Assembly: GCA_026713285.1 (NCBI GenBank)
Contig: JAPOOT010000250.1
Span: 1-5,831, forward strand
Source: Gemmatimonadota bacterium
GTDB taxonomy: Bacteria > JAAXHH01
DNA: 5,831 nucleotides
Reading direction: 5' to 3'
Shown here piece by piece: positions 1 to 5,831 of the stretch; position 1 is the first letter of the stretch; each line of letters begins with the position of its first letter. A program made the position numbers and the translations under genes. A model generated the notes under the pieces. It saw only the letters and a list, made by a program, of their open reading frames with translations. It did no database searches and was not told the DNA's origin.

Positions 1-3000
1 CGCTCCCGGTCCGAAATCCACCAGGTTGTCGGCATGCTCCAGCGTGTCGCGGTCGTGTTCGACCATGATCAGCGTATTGCCGAGATCGCGCAGGTTCTCC
101 AGGGCATGGATCAGCCTGAGGTTGTCCCGCGGGTGAAGCCCTATCGTGGGTTCGTCCAGCACGTAGAGCACGCCGGTCAGCCCCGATCCGATCTGGCTGG
201 CCAGACGGATTCGCTGTGCTTCGCCGCCCGATAGCGAGGGCGCCCGGCGGTCGAGGGTCAGGTATTCCAGCCCCACGTCGAGGAGGAAGCGCATGCGGTT
301 TCTGATTTCCGTCATCACCTCGCCCACGACTTCCCGTTGCGGCGCCGATAGTTTCAGTCCTTCGATGAAGTCCAGGGCACGGTCGGTGGACATGGCGCAT
401 AGCGCCGCAATGGACACGCCGTCGATCAGCACGGAAAGGCTTTCGGACCGGAGCCGTCCGCCTTCGCAGGCCGAACAGGGCGTCGGCTGCAGCAGGCGGG
501 CCAGTTCGGGGAAGCGGTTCGCATAGCGGGCGACCAGTTCCACGGCCGGGAAGATGCCCCGGAACTGGAAGGACAGGCCGGGGACCCTTTGGTCTTCTAT
601 CCACCGGTCGCTGCCATAGAGCAACACCTGGAGCTGTTCCGGCGACAGCGCTTCAACGGATGTCCCCAGGTTGAATCCCTGCGAGGACGCCACCTGTTCC
701 AGCAGGTCGAGCATGGACCGTTCGCCCACCGTGCCTTCCTCCCAGATCGCAGCCGCGGCGTCCCTTATGGATTTCGAACGATTGGGAATCAACAGGTCGA
801 GGTCGATGCCGGGCTGGGTTCCGAGGCCCTCGCAATCGGGGCACATGCCCGCCCGGTGGTTGAATGAGAAACTCTGGGGCGAGAGTTCGTCGTAACTGAC
901 TCCGCAGGCGGGACACGAATAGTACCGGCTGAAGCGGATATCGCGGGCCCCGCCGGAATCCGGTTCCTGCACCTCGGCGATCAGCAATCCCCCCGATAGT
1001 TCCAATGCCGTCTCCACCGAATCGGCCAGGCGCTGTCGCACGTCGCCCTGCATGACGATCCGGTCCACCACCACGCACAGTTCGTGGCGCCGCCGCCGGT
1101 CGATCTGAATGTCCTCTTCGAGCCTCCGCAACACGCCGTCGATGCGCACCCGGATGAACCCGTTCCGGCGGGCCCGGTCCAGGAGGGCATCGTATCCCTC
1201 GGCGCCATCGGGTTCCAGCGGCGCATGCAGCGTGGCGCGGGTCTGCTCCGGGAGGGTCATGATGCGGTCCACGATCTGGCTGGGCGTCTGCGCGCCGATG
1301 GGCACGCGGCACGCGGGGCAGTGGGGCACGCCGACCAGGGCGTAGAGCGCGCGGAGGTACTCGTAGATCTCCGTAATGGTGCCCACCGTGGAGCGTGGGT
1401 TCCGTCCCGGCGCCTTTTGTTCGATGGAAATGGCCGGGGAAAGGCCGACGATGTGGTCCACCTTCGGCTTCTGCATCTGCTGGAGGAACTGGCGCGCGTA
1501 GGCTGAAAGGGATTCCACGTACCGTCTCTGGCCTTCCGCGTAGATCGTATCGAGGGCCAGGGAAGTCTTCCCGGAGCCGGAAACGCCCGTGAATACGGTC
1601 ATCCGGTCCCGGGGAACAGCCACGGTGAGATCACGCAGGTTGTGCTCCCGCGCACCGCGCACGGTGATCTCCCGTATGTGGCCGTCTCCTTCCGGGTCCT
1701 GCCTGACCGGTTTCGGAGTCTCGGGGAGCGCCCGGGGCCGAAGCGCCTTCTCCAGGATCCGGCCCGTGGACGATCCGTCGACGCCCGCCACGGTCTCCGG
1801 CGTTCCCTCCGCAATGACGCGGCCGCCCGCGTCGCCGCCCTCCGGTCCCAGATCGATGATCCAGTCGGCCGTCTTGATCACGTCGATGTTATGTTCGATG
1901 ACGACGACGGTGTTGCCCTTGTCCACGAAGGCGTTCAGCACGGCGAGCAGATGGGTGATGTCTTCGAAATGCAGGCCGGTCGTCGGTTCGTCCAGCACGT
2001 ACATGGTCCGTCCCGTGCTCCGCTTGCACAGTTCACGGCCCAGCTTGATGCGCTGCGCCTCGCCCCCCGACAGCGTGGGCGCGGGCTGGCCCAGCTTGAT
2101 ATACCCCAGACCTACGTCGTAGAGCGTCCTCAGCACCCGTGCGATGGACGGAACGTGTTCGAACAGTTCAAGCGCCTCCTGCACGTCCAGGTCGAGCACG
2201 TCGGCAATGGAGCGTCCCTTGTATTTCACCTCCAGGGTTTCCCGGCCGAAGCGCCTGCCTTCGCAAACGGGACAGGAGATCCACATATCCGCCAGGAAGT
2301 CCATCTCCACCCGCGTGGCCCCGTTGCCCTGGCAGGCTTCGCACCGGCCGCCCCGCACGTTGAAGCTGAACCGTCCCGGCCGGTAACCGCGCAGCCTGGC
2401 TTCGGGCGTTTCGGCGAAGAGGGAGCGGATCGCGTCGAAGACCTTCGTGTAGGTCGCCGGATTCGATCTGGGCGTGCGGCCGATGGGCGCCTGGTCGATG
2501 TTGATCACCTTGTCCAGGTGTCCGACGCCCTTGAGGCCGTCATGTTCGCCCGGGTCCGTGCCGGCCTTGTTCAGCAGACGGGCCAGGGCCGCGTACAGGA
2601 TGTCGTTGATCAGCGAGCTTTTTCCGGAACCTGACACGCCCGTTACGCAGGTGAACCGTCCCACGGGCAGGCGCACGTCCAGGTTCTTGAGGTTGTTCTG
2701 ACGGGCGCCCTGGATCATCAGCCACTTGTCGGCCGCGCCCCGGCGCAAGGCCGGAACGGGGATCGTCTTCTTCCCGCACAGATACTGCCCGGTCAACGAA
2801 GCGGCGCTGGCTGCCACGATGCCGGGACGGCCTTCGGCCACGATCTCGCCGCCGTTGACGCCGGCGCCCGGACCGAAGTCCACGATGTGGTCGGAAGCCC
2901 ACATGGTTTCTTCATCGTGCTCGACAATGATGACCGTATTGCCCTGGTCCCGCAACTGGCCCAGGGTATCCAAAAGCCGCCGGTTGTCCCTGGGATGCAG

Positions 3001-4563
3001 CCCGATACTCGGTTCGTCTAGCACGTACATCACGCCGACGAGCCCGCGGCCGATCTGGCTCGCGAGACGTATGCGCTGCGCCTCTCCGCCTGATAGCGTC
3101 GGCGCCGTGCGTTCCAGCGAAAGGTATTCGAGACCCACGTTGAGGAGGAAGTCGAGCCGGGCGACGATTTCCTTGAGCGCTTCGTCGCCGATCTGGCGTT
3201 CGGCCTCCGAAAGGGTCAGCTTCCGAAAGAAAACTCGGATATCCAGTATCGGCAACCGGCACAGCGCGGCGATGGAGAGGCCGCCCAGGGTGACGGAAAG
3301 CGCTTCTGGCTTGAGGCGTTCTCCGCCGCAGCGATCGCATTGCCCGATGGCCATGTACCGTTCGATCTCGGTCTTGTGCCTGGGGGACTTGAGCGTATGG
3401 TATCGCTTTTCAAGATCGGGAATGACCCCGTTGAACCGGTCCTTGTGCGACCACTCGCCGCCCTTCCCGTTGCGGAAGGTGAAGGTGATTCGCTTGTATC
3501 CCAGGCCGTACAGCACCACCTTCCGCGCTTCTTCGTCCAACCGTTCCCATGGCGTGTCCAGGCTGAAACCCACGTGTTGGGCTATTCCCTCGAAAAAGTG
3601 CCGTTTCCACTGGTTGGCGATGGTGCCGAGGGGTTCGATCGCCCCTTCGTTAATGGACTTCGCCGGGTCGGGAATGATGAGCCTGGGTTCGATCCGCATC
3701 ATGGTGCCCAGGCCGTGGCAGTTCGGGCACATGCCCTGGGGACTGTTGAAGGAGAACAGCTGCGGCGTGAGTTCCTCGTAACTCAGGTCACACGCGTTGC
3801 AGGCGTACCGCGTGCTGAAGAGCAGGTCGGAGGTCCGGCCGTCCCCCTCCATCTGGACCAAAACGGAACCCTGGCTCAGGTGCAGCGCGCCTTCCACCGC
3901 CTCGACCAGGCGGGTGCGGATGTCCTCCCGCACGACGAGCCGGTCCGTCACCACTTCGATCGTGTGCCGCATGTTGCGGTCCAGATCCGGATCCTCGGAG
4001 AGATTGACGACGTCGCCGTTCACCCGGGCGCGCAGGTAGCCCTGCCGGCGCAGGTCCTCGAAGAGGTCCCGGTATTCGCCACGGCGCCCCTGGATGACCG
4101 GCGCCAGGACGAGCAGCCGCGTTCCTTCGGGAAGCGCCAGGATCCGCGCGACGATCTGTTCGAGGGTCTGCGCCCCGATCGAACCACCGCATTTCATGCA
4201 GTGAGGCGCCCCTACCCGGGCATACAGCACGCGCAGGAAGTCGTAGATCTCCGTGATCGTCCCAACGGTGGAACGGGGGTTCAGTCCGGCGGTTTTCTGT
4301 TCGATGGAGATGGCGGGCGCCAGCCCCGTTATCCGGTCGACGTCGGGTTTCTGCATCTGGCCGAGGAACTGTCTCGCGTAGGCCGACAGGGATTCGACGT
4401 AGCGCCGCTGGCCCTCCGCGTAAAGGGTATCGAAAGCCAGCGAAGACTTGCCGGATCCGGATACGCCGGTGAAGCAGATCAGCGCGTCTTTCGGCAGATC
4501 CAGGCTCACGTTCTTCAGGTTGTGAACGCGGGCCCCTTTGATCTGTATGGTTGTTGCGGCCAT
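1..4563 (-). CDS. uvrA: Excinuclease ABC subunit A, tandem-fused double UvrA (C-terminal part beyond window)
   Basis: UvrA is the cytoplasmic ATPase that finds bulky DNA lesions and loads UvrB in nucleotide excision repair. The start is the ATG at 4563, followed by the usual UvrA N-terminus (IQIKGARVHNLKNV); no strong Shine-Dalgarno precedes it. The 1521 visible codons are open. Copy 1 (residues 1-940) has Walker A Lys39 and Lys648, LSGGEAQRI signatures at 490 and 831, Walker B Asp-Glu at 516/517 and 858/859, a UvrB-binding domain at about 131-250 and an insertion domain at about 287-405. Its cysteine pairs are 122/125, 255/258, 279/282, 409/412, 741/744 and 764/767. A linker at about 941-963 leads to copy 2: Walker A Lys999 (GKT rather than GKS), cysteine pairs 1082/1085, 1217/1220, 1241/1244 and 1363/1366, signature at 1444 and Walker B at 1470/1471. 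The sequence ends at the copy 2 equivalent of residue 567. Copy 1 alone matches the roughly 940-residue length of E. coli UvrA, so this is a true fusion. Copy 2 has a degenerate UvrB-binding motif. No SOS box was seen upstream. Confidence 0.97.
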   Translation of the reverse strand, partial: MAATTIQIKGARVHNLKNVSLDLPKDALICFTGVSGSGKSSLAFDTLYAEGQRRYVESLSAYARQFLGQMQKPDVDRITGLAPAISIEQKTAGLNPRSTVGTITEIYDFLRVLYARVGAPHCMKCGGSIGAQTLEQIVARILALPEGTRLLVLAPVIQGRRGEYRDLFEDLRRQGYLRARVNGDVVNLSEDPDLDRNMRHTIEVVTDRLVVREDIRTRLVEAVEGALHLSQGSVLVQMEGDGRTSDLLFSTRYACNACDLSYEELTPQLFSFNSPQGMCPNCHGLGTMMRIEPRLIIPDPAKSINEGAIEPLGTIANQWKRHFFEGIAQHVGFSLDTPWERLDEEARKVVLYGLGYKRITFTFRNGKGGEWSHKDRFNGVIPDLEKRYHTLKSPRHKTEIERYMAIGQCDRCGGERLKPEALSVTLGGLSIAALCRLPILDIRVFFRKLTLSEAERQIGDEALKEIVARLDFLLNVGLEYLSLERTAPTLSGGEAQRIRLASQIGRGLVGVMYVLDEPSIGLHPRDNRRLLDTLGQLRDQGNTVIIVEHDEETMWASDHIVDFGPGAGVNGGEIVAEGRPGIVAASAASLTGQYLCGKKTIPVPALRRGAADKWLMIQGARQNNLKNLDVRLPVGRFTCVTGVSGSGKSSLINDILYAALARLLNKAGTDPGEHDGLKGVGHLDKVINIDQAPIGRTPRSNPATYTKVFDAIRSLFAETPEARLRGYRPGRFSFNVRGGRCEACQGNGATRVEMDFLADMWISCPVCEGRRFGRETLEVKYKGRSIADVLDLDVQEALELFEHVPSIARVLRTLYDVGLGYIKLGQPAPTLSGGEAQRIKLGRELCKRSTGRTMYVLDEPTTGLHFEDITHLLAVLNAFVDKGNTVVVIEHNIDVIKTADWIIDLGPEGGDAGGRVIAEGTPETVAGVDGSSTGRILEKALRPRALPETPKPVRQDPEGDGHIREITVRGAREHNLRDLTVAVPRDRMTVFTGVSGSGKTSLALDTIYAEGQRRYVESLSAYARQFLQQMQKPKVDHIVGLSPAISIEQKAPGRNPRSTVGTITEIYEYLRALYALVGVPHCPACRVPIGAQTPSQIVDRIMTLPEQTRATLHAPLEPDGAEGYDALLDRARRNGFIRVRIDGVLRRLEEDIQIDRRRRHELCVVVDRIVMQGDVRQRLADSVETALELSGGLLIAEVQEPDSGGARDIRFSRYYSCPACGVSYDELSPQSFSFNHRAGMCPDCEGLGTQPGIDLDLLIPNRSKSIRDAAAAIWEEGTVGERSMLDLLEQVASSQGFNLGTSVEALSPEQLQVLLYGSDRWIEDQRVPGLSFQFRGIFPAVELVARYANRFPELARLLQPTPCSACEGGRLRSESLSVLIDGVSIAALCAMSTDRALDFIEGLKLSAPQREVVGEVMTEIRNRMRFLLDVGLEYLTLDRRAPSLSGGEAQRIRLASQIGSGLTGVLYVLDEPTIGLHPRDNLRLIHALENLRDLGNTLIMVEHDRDTLEHADNLVDFGPGA
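1675..1743 (-). other. Interdomain linker joining the two UvrA copies
   Basis: This stretch encodes about residues 941-963 of the fused UvrA, between the end of the copy 1 ATPase II module (ILEKAL) and the start of copy 2 (REITVRGAREHNL). It is rich in proline, arginine, aspartate and glutamate and has no recognisable domain, which fits a flexible tether. There is no stop codon or internal start with a Shine-Dalgarno sequence here, so the halves are translated as one chain. The boundaries are approximate and come from aligning the ends of the two copies by eye. Confidence 0.75.
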
Positions 4564-4643
4564 GGGGATCAAGCCGGACTCAGCGGGTCGTTGGATCAGG
4601 GCGAACGGCGGCGGCACAGCAAGCGAAAGATGCTATACGGGTG

Positions 4644-4672
4644 TTTAGAAATCAAGGTATTTTCAAGGTGAA
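4644..4672 (-). promoter_or_regulatory. Possible uvrA promoter (weak sigma70-like match)
   Basis: On the minus strand, TTCACC (4667-4672) is followed by a 17-bp spacer and TCTAAA (4644-4649), each matching four of six consensus positions. The pair sits in the only AT-rich stretch upstream of uvrA and would give a leader of about 70-75 nt. The match is weak and the organism's sigma factor preferences are unknown, so this is a candidate only. Confidence 0.25.
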
Positions 4673-4730
4673 CCGTGAATGGCTGAAAAGACGCTTGTAA
4701 TACGCTATCGCCGGAGTTAATGTGGTGTCG

Positions 4731-4846
4731 GCCGGCCCAACAGAAAGCGGCGCACGAGCGGCACGCGCCGGCCCAACAGAAAGCGGCGCACGAGCGGCAC
4801 GCGCCGGCCCAACAGAAAGCCGCGCACGAGCGGCACGCGCCGGCCC
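4731..4846. repeat. 36-bp direct tandem repeat, three full copies plus an 8-bp partial
   Basis: The full units are 4731-4766, 4767-4802 and 4803-4838. A fourth start, GCCGGCCC, at 4839-4846 then diverges. Units 1 and 2 are identical; unit 3 differs by one G-to-C change at 4821. Each unit begins GCCGGCCCAACAGAAAG and has 27 G+C of 36. Because 36 is a multiple of three and the unit has no stop in any frame, all six frames stay open through the array. In the methyltransferase frame it would read GPTESGARAARA per unit. There are no spacers between units, so it is not a CRISPR array. The near identity suggests recent expansion by replication slippage. Whether it is a binding-site array, a translated extension or neutral DNA cannot be told from one sequence. 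Confidence 0.95.
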
Positions 4847-4886
4847 GGCGCAGCCGATGCCGGAAACGGGAAACCGGACGATCATC

Positions 4887-5624
4887 ATGTCGAACGACTG
4901 GTATATCGCATACTTCGACGAAGACTACTACCATTTCGACCACCACGAGGATACGGATCTCGAAGTGGACGGACTCGCGCGCCTGTTGGACCGCCGCGAG
5001 GGGAAAGGGATACTGGACATCGGCTGCGGCTACGGGCGGGTCAGCACACCGTTGCGGAAACGCGGCTATCGGGTCGTGGGCTACGACCTGTCCCCCTCCC
5101 TGCTGAAACGGGCCCGTGAAGGGGACCCCGGGGGAATCTGGGTCAGGGGAGACATGCGCGAACTGCCCTTTGCCGGAGCATTCGACACGGCCATCAGCCT
5201 GTTCAATGCCTTCGGGTATTTCGAAGAAGAAGAGGAGAATTTCAGGGTCCTGAAGTCTGTTTCGGAGGCATTGCGCCCCGGCGGGCTGTTCGTATGCCAG
5301 CTCGTCAACCGGGACTACCTGGTCCGACGGTTCGCCGCCCAGGAAGTCCACCGACGGGGTGGCCTGATCATACTGGAAGAGCGCGAATTCGATGCGATCG
5401 TGAACCGGGTGCTAACCAGGACGACCGTGTTCAACGGCGCGGACAGACGCGCGGACAGACGGGAGTACGCGTCTTCCATCCGGGTCTACACGGTGACCGA
5501 GCTGGACCTGCTCCTGGCCGCTGCCGGCATGACGATACGGGAAGTCCACGGCGGACTCGATTTCAGGCCCTACGACTGGGATACGAACCAGTTGGTCATC
5601 GTCGCTGAAAGAACCGATCGGTAG
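4887..5624 (+). CDS. Class I SAM-dependent methyltransferase, substrate unknown
   Basis: This is a 245-residue soluble protein that should transfer a methyl group from S-adenosylmethionine. Visible class I Rossmann-fold landmarks are the glycine-rich motif I LDIGCGYGR (43-51), an acidic end of strand 2 at Asp67 in VVGYDLSPSLL, GDMRELPF (88-95) whose Asp89 probably contacts the adenine, AISLFNAFGYF (102-112) and LRPGGLFV (129-136). The C-terminal half resembles the generic UbiE-like/Methyltransf_25-type enzymes and does not reveal the substrate. I chose the ATG at 4887 (MSNDWYIAYFDEDYY) because homologues of this type usually begin just before such an aromatic-acidic segment. An in-frame ATG at 4857 and a GTG at 4722 are also open, and the GTG would add 55 residues made mostly from the 36-bp repeat. 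No start has a convincing Shine-Dalgarno sequence. A 12-bp in-frame duplication gives ADRRADRR at residues 185-192. The gene is divergent from uvrA with no evident functional link. Confidence 0.9.
   Translation: MSNDWYIAYFDEDYYHFDHHEDTDLEVDGLARLLDRREGKGILDIGCGYGRVSTPLRKRGYRVVGYDLSPSLLKRAREGDPGGIWVRGDMRELPFAGAFDTAISLFNAFGYFEEEEENFRVLKSVSEALRPGGLFVCQLVNRDYLVRRFAAQEVHRRGGLIILEEREFDAIVNRVLTRTTVFNGADRRADRREYASSIRVYTVTELDLLLAAAGMTIREVHGGLDFRPYDWDTNQLVIVAERTDR
5437..5460 (+). repeat. 12-bp perfect tandem duplication inside the methyltransferase
   Basis: GCGCGGACAGAC occurs twice in direct succession (5437-5448 and 5449-5460). It is in frame and encodes ADRRADRR, between NRVLTRTTVFNG and EYASSIRVYTV. 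Those flanks look like adjacent beta strands, so the duplication probably lengthens a loop without breaking the fold. Together with the 36-bp array 600 bp upstream, it suggests slippage at this locus. Confidence 0.85.
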
Positions 5625-5656
5625 AGGATCCCGGGTGGCTCCGGTTTCCAATAAGC

Positions 5657-5685
5657 TTGACAAGACCCTGGTCCAATCTTAGGAT
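5657..5685 (+). promoter_or_regulatory. Sigma70-type promoter for the oxidoreductase gene
   Basis: A perfect TTGACA (-35, 5657-5662) is followed by exactly 17 bp and TAGGAT (-10, 5680-5685; four of six consensus positions, including the important first TA and last T). Transcription would begin near 5692, about 43 nt before the ATG at 5735. It lies in the 110-bp gap after the methyltransferase stop, so the oxidoreductase need not depend on read-through. Confidence 0.7.
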
Positions 5686-5699
5686 TCAATGTCATTTCA

Positions 5700-5717
5700 T
5701 CCCGTCTGCATACGGGA
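5700..5717 (+). other. Small RNA hairpin in the oxidoreductase 5' leader
   Basis: TCCCGT (5700-5705) and ACGGGA (5712-5717) are perfect complements around a six-base loop, CTGCAT. The hairpin begins about 8 nt after the predicted transcription start and ends 7 nt before the Shine-Dalgarno sequence. It is followed by A residues, not a U tract, so it is not an intrinsic terminator on the plus strand. Likely roles are mRNA 5' stabilisation or a modest effect on translation; it is too small to be a recognisable riboswitch. Confidence 0.45.
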
Positions 5718-5724
5718 AAAACAA

Positions 5725-5728
5725 AGGA
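5725..5728 (+). promoter_or_regulatory. Shine-Dalgarno sequence fixing the oxidoreductase start
   Basis: AGGA (within AAAGGA, 5723-5728) lies six bases before the ATG at 5735. It is the only clear Shine-Dalgarno sequence among the three genes of the window and supports this start. Confidence 0.75.
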
Positions 5729-5734
5729 TTCTGC

Positions 5735-5831
5735 ATGGCATCGGATCTGTTGCGCGTTGGCGTGATCGGATTGGGGTTCGGTCAATATCACATCCGTGGT
5801 TACCAGGCCTGTACCGGTGTGACGGTTGAGA
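5735..5831 (+). CDS. Gfo/Idh/MocA-type NAD(P)-dependent oxidoreductase (N-terminal fragment)
   Basis: Only the first 32 codons are in the window (MASDLLRVGVIGLGFGQYHIRGY and onward). They form the first strand, the glycine-rich turn and the first helix of a Rossmann fold. The pattern VGVIGLGFGQYH matches the dinucleotide-binding start of the Gfo/Idh/MocA family, which oxidises or reduces sugars, inositols and related polyols using NAD(P). The family's catalytic lysine motif and C-terminal domain lie beyond the right edge, so the substrate cannot be inferred. A consensus-like promoter, a leader hairpin and a well-spaced AGGA precede the start. Other Rossmann dehydrogenases remain possible from such a short piece. 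Confidence 0.75.
   Translation, partial: MASDLLRVGVIGLGFGQYHIRGYQACTGVTVE

Larger units (their letters stand above)
4564..4886. other. Divergent intergenic region between uvrA and the methyltransferase
   Basis: The 323 bp between the two divergent starts contain no gene I can support. The part next to uvrA (4564-4620) is GC-rich leader. Positions 4641-4680 form an AT-rich island (14 G+C of 40) that stands out from its surroundings and is the likely promoter zone. From 4731 the sequence becomes a 36-bp tandem repeat. A TGTAAT at 4696-4701 could be a plus-strand -10 element for the methyltransferase, but no convincing -35 lies 16-18 bp upstream. If it is used, the repeat array would lie in the methyltransferase 5' leader. 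No LexA-type operator was seen. Confidence 0.7.

Noticed and set aside
1642..2634. 330-codon plus-strand open frame
   Set aside because: It is antisense to the ATPase II module of copy 1 and the linker, with low-complexity composition and no domain. It is a shadow.
2726..3781. 351-codon plus-strand open frame
   Set aside because: It is antisense to the copy 1 insertion domain and signature motif and has a serine/arginine/proline-rich composition typical of shadows.
3340..4671. 443-codon plus-strand open frame opposite uvrA
   Set aside because: It lies antisense to highly conserved UvrA motifs, including the first Walker A and zinc modules, and its product resembles no family. It is a GC-rich codon-use shadow.
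4564..4720. SOS (LexA) operator upstream of uvrA
   Set aside because: I looked for the gamma-proteobacterial, Gram-positive and alpha-proteobacterial consensus forms and found no acceptable match.
4731..4846. CRISPR array (a 36-bp repeat is a typical CRISPR length)
   Set aside because: The units are directly adjacent with no spacers, and there are no cas genes.
4596..5351. 251-codon minus-strand open frame spanning the repeat array and half the methyltransferase
   Set aside because: It is antisense to clear methyltransferase motifs, and the frame is held open by the stop-free 36-bp repeat.
5627..5650. Possible terminator after the methyltransferase
   Set aside because: The only stem (CCGG arms with a mismatched extension) is weak and has no U tract after it.

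Overview
This 5.8 kb window is GC-rich bacterial chromosome with three genes. Most of it is the 5' part of a divergently oriented uvrA on the minus strand. To its right, on the plus strand, are a class I SAM-dependent methyltransferase and the start of a Gfo/Idh/MocA-type oxidoreductase. There are no RNA genes, insertion sequences or CRISPR arrays. The taxon cannot be fixed from the sequence. The GC-rich codon use and the tandem-fused UvrA point to a lineage that carries the double-length protein. Such proteins are well known in Chlamydiae, and I recall similar long forms in other non-proteobacterial phyla, but that is background knowledge and was not tested here.

Positions 1-4563 (minus strand) hold 1521 uninterrupted codons of UvrA, the DNA-damage sensor of nucleotide excision repair, and the gene runs off the left edge. 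I translated the frame completely and found no stop or frameshift. Residues 1-940 make a complete, canonical UvrA with both ABC ATPase modules, the UvrB-binding domain, the insertion domain and all zinc-binding cysteine pairs. A short charged and proline-containing linker follows, and then a second UvrA begins at about residue 964 and continues to the window edge. Three of the expected four Walker A motifs are visible. From the alignment with copy 1, about 375 residues are missing, which predicts a full protein near 1,900 residues. The two copies are not equivalent: copy 2 has lost the conserved basic motif of the UvrB-binding domain and a conserved segment of the insertion domain.

Positions 4564-4886 form the divergent intergenic region. 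It contains an AT-rich island (14 G+C in 40 bases at 4641-4680) that probably carries the uvrA promoter, and a 36-bp minisatellite present in three near-perfect copies. The repeat has no stop codon in any of the six frames and lies immediately before the methyltransferase.

Positions 4887-5624 encode a 245-residue methyltransferase of unknown substrate. After a 110-bp gap containing a good sigma70-type promoter, a small 5'-UTR hairpin and a clear Shine-Dalgarno sequence, an NAD(P)-binding oxidoreductase starts at 5735 and runs off the right edge. The repair gene and the two plus-strand genes show no evident functional link; the oxidoreductase appears to be transcribed from its own promoter.
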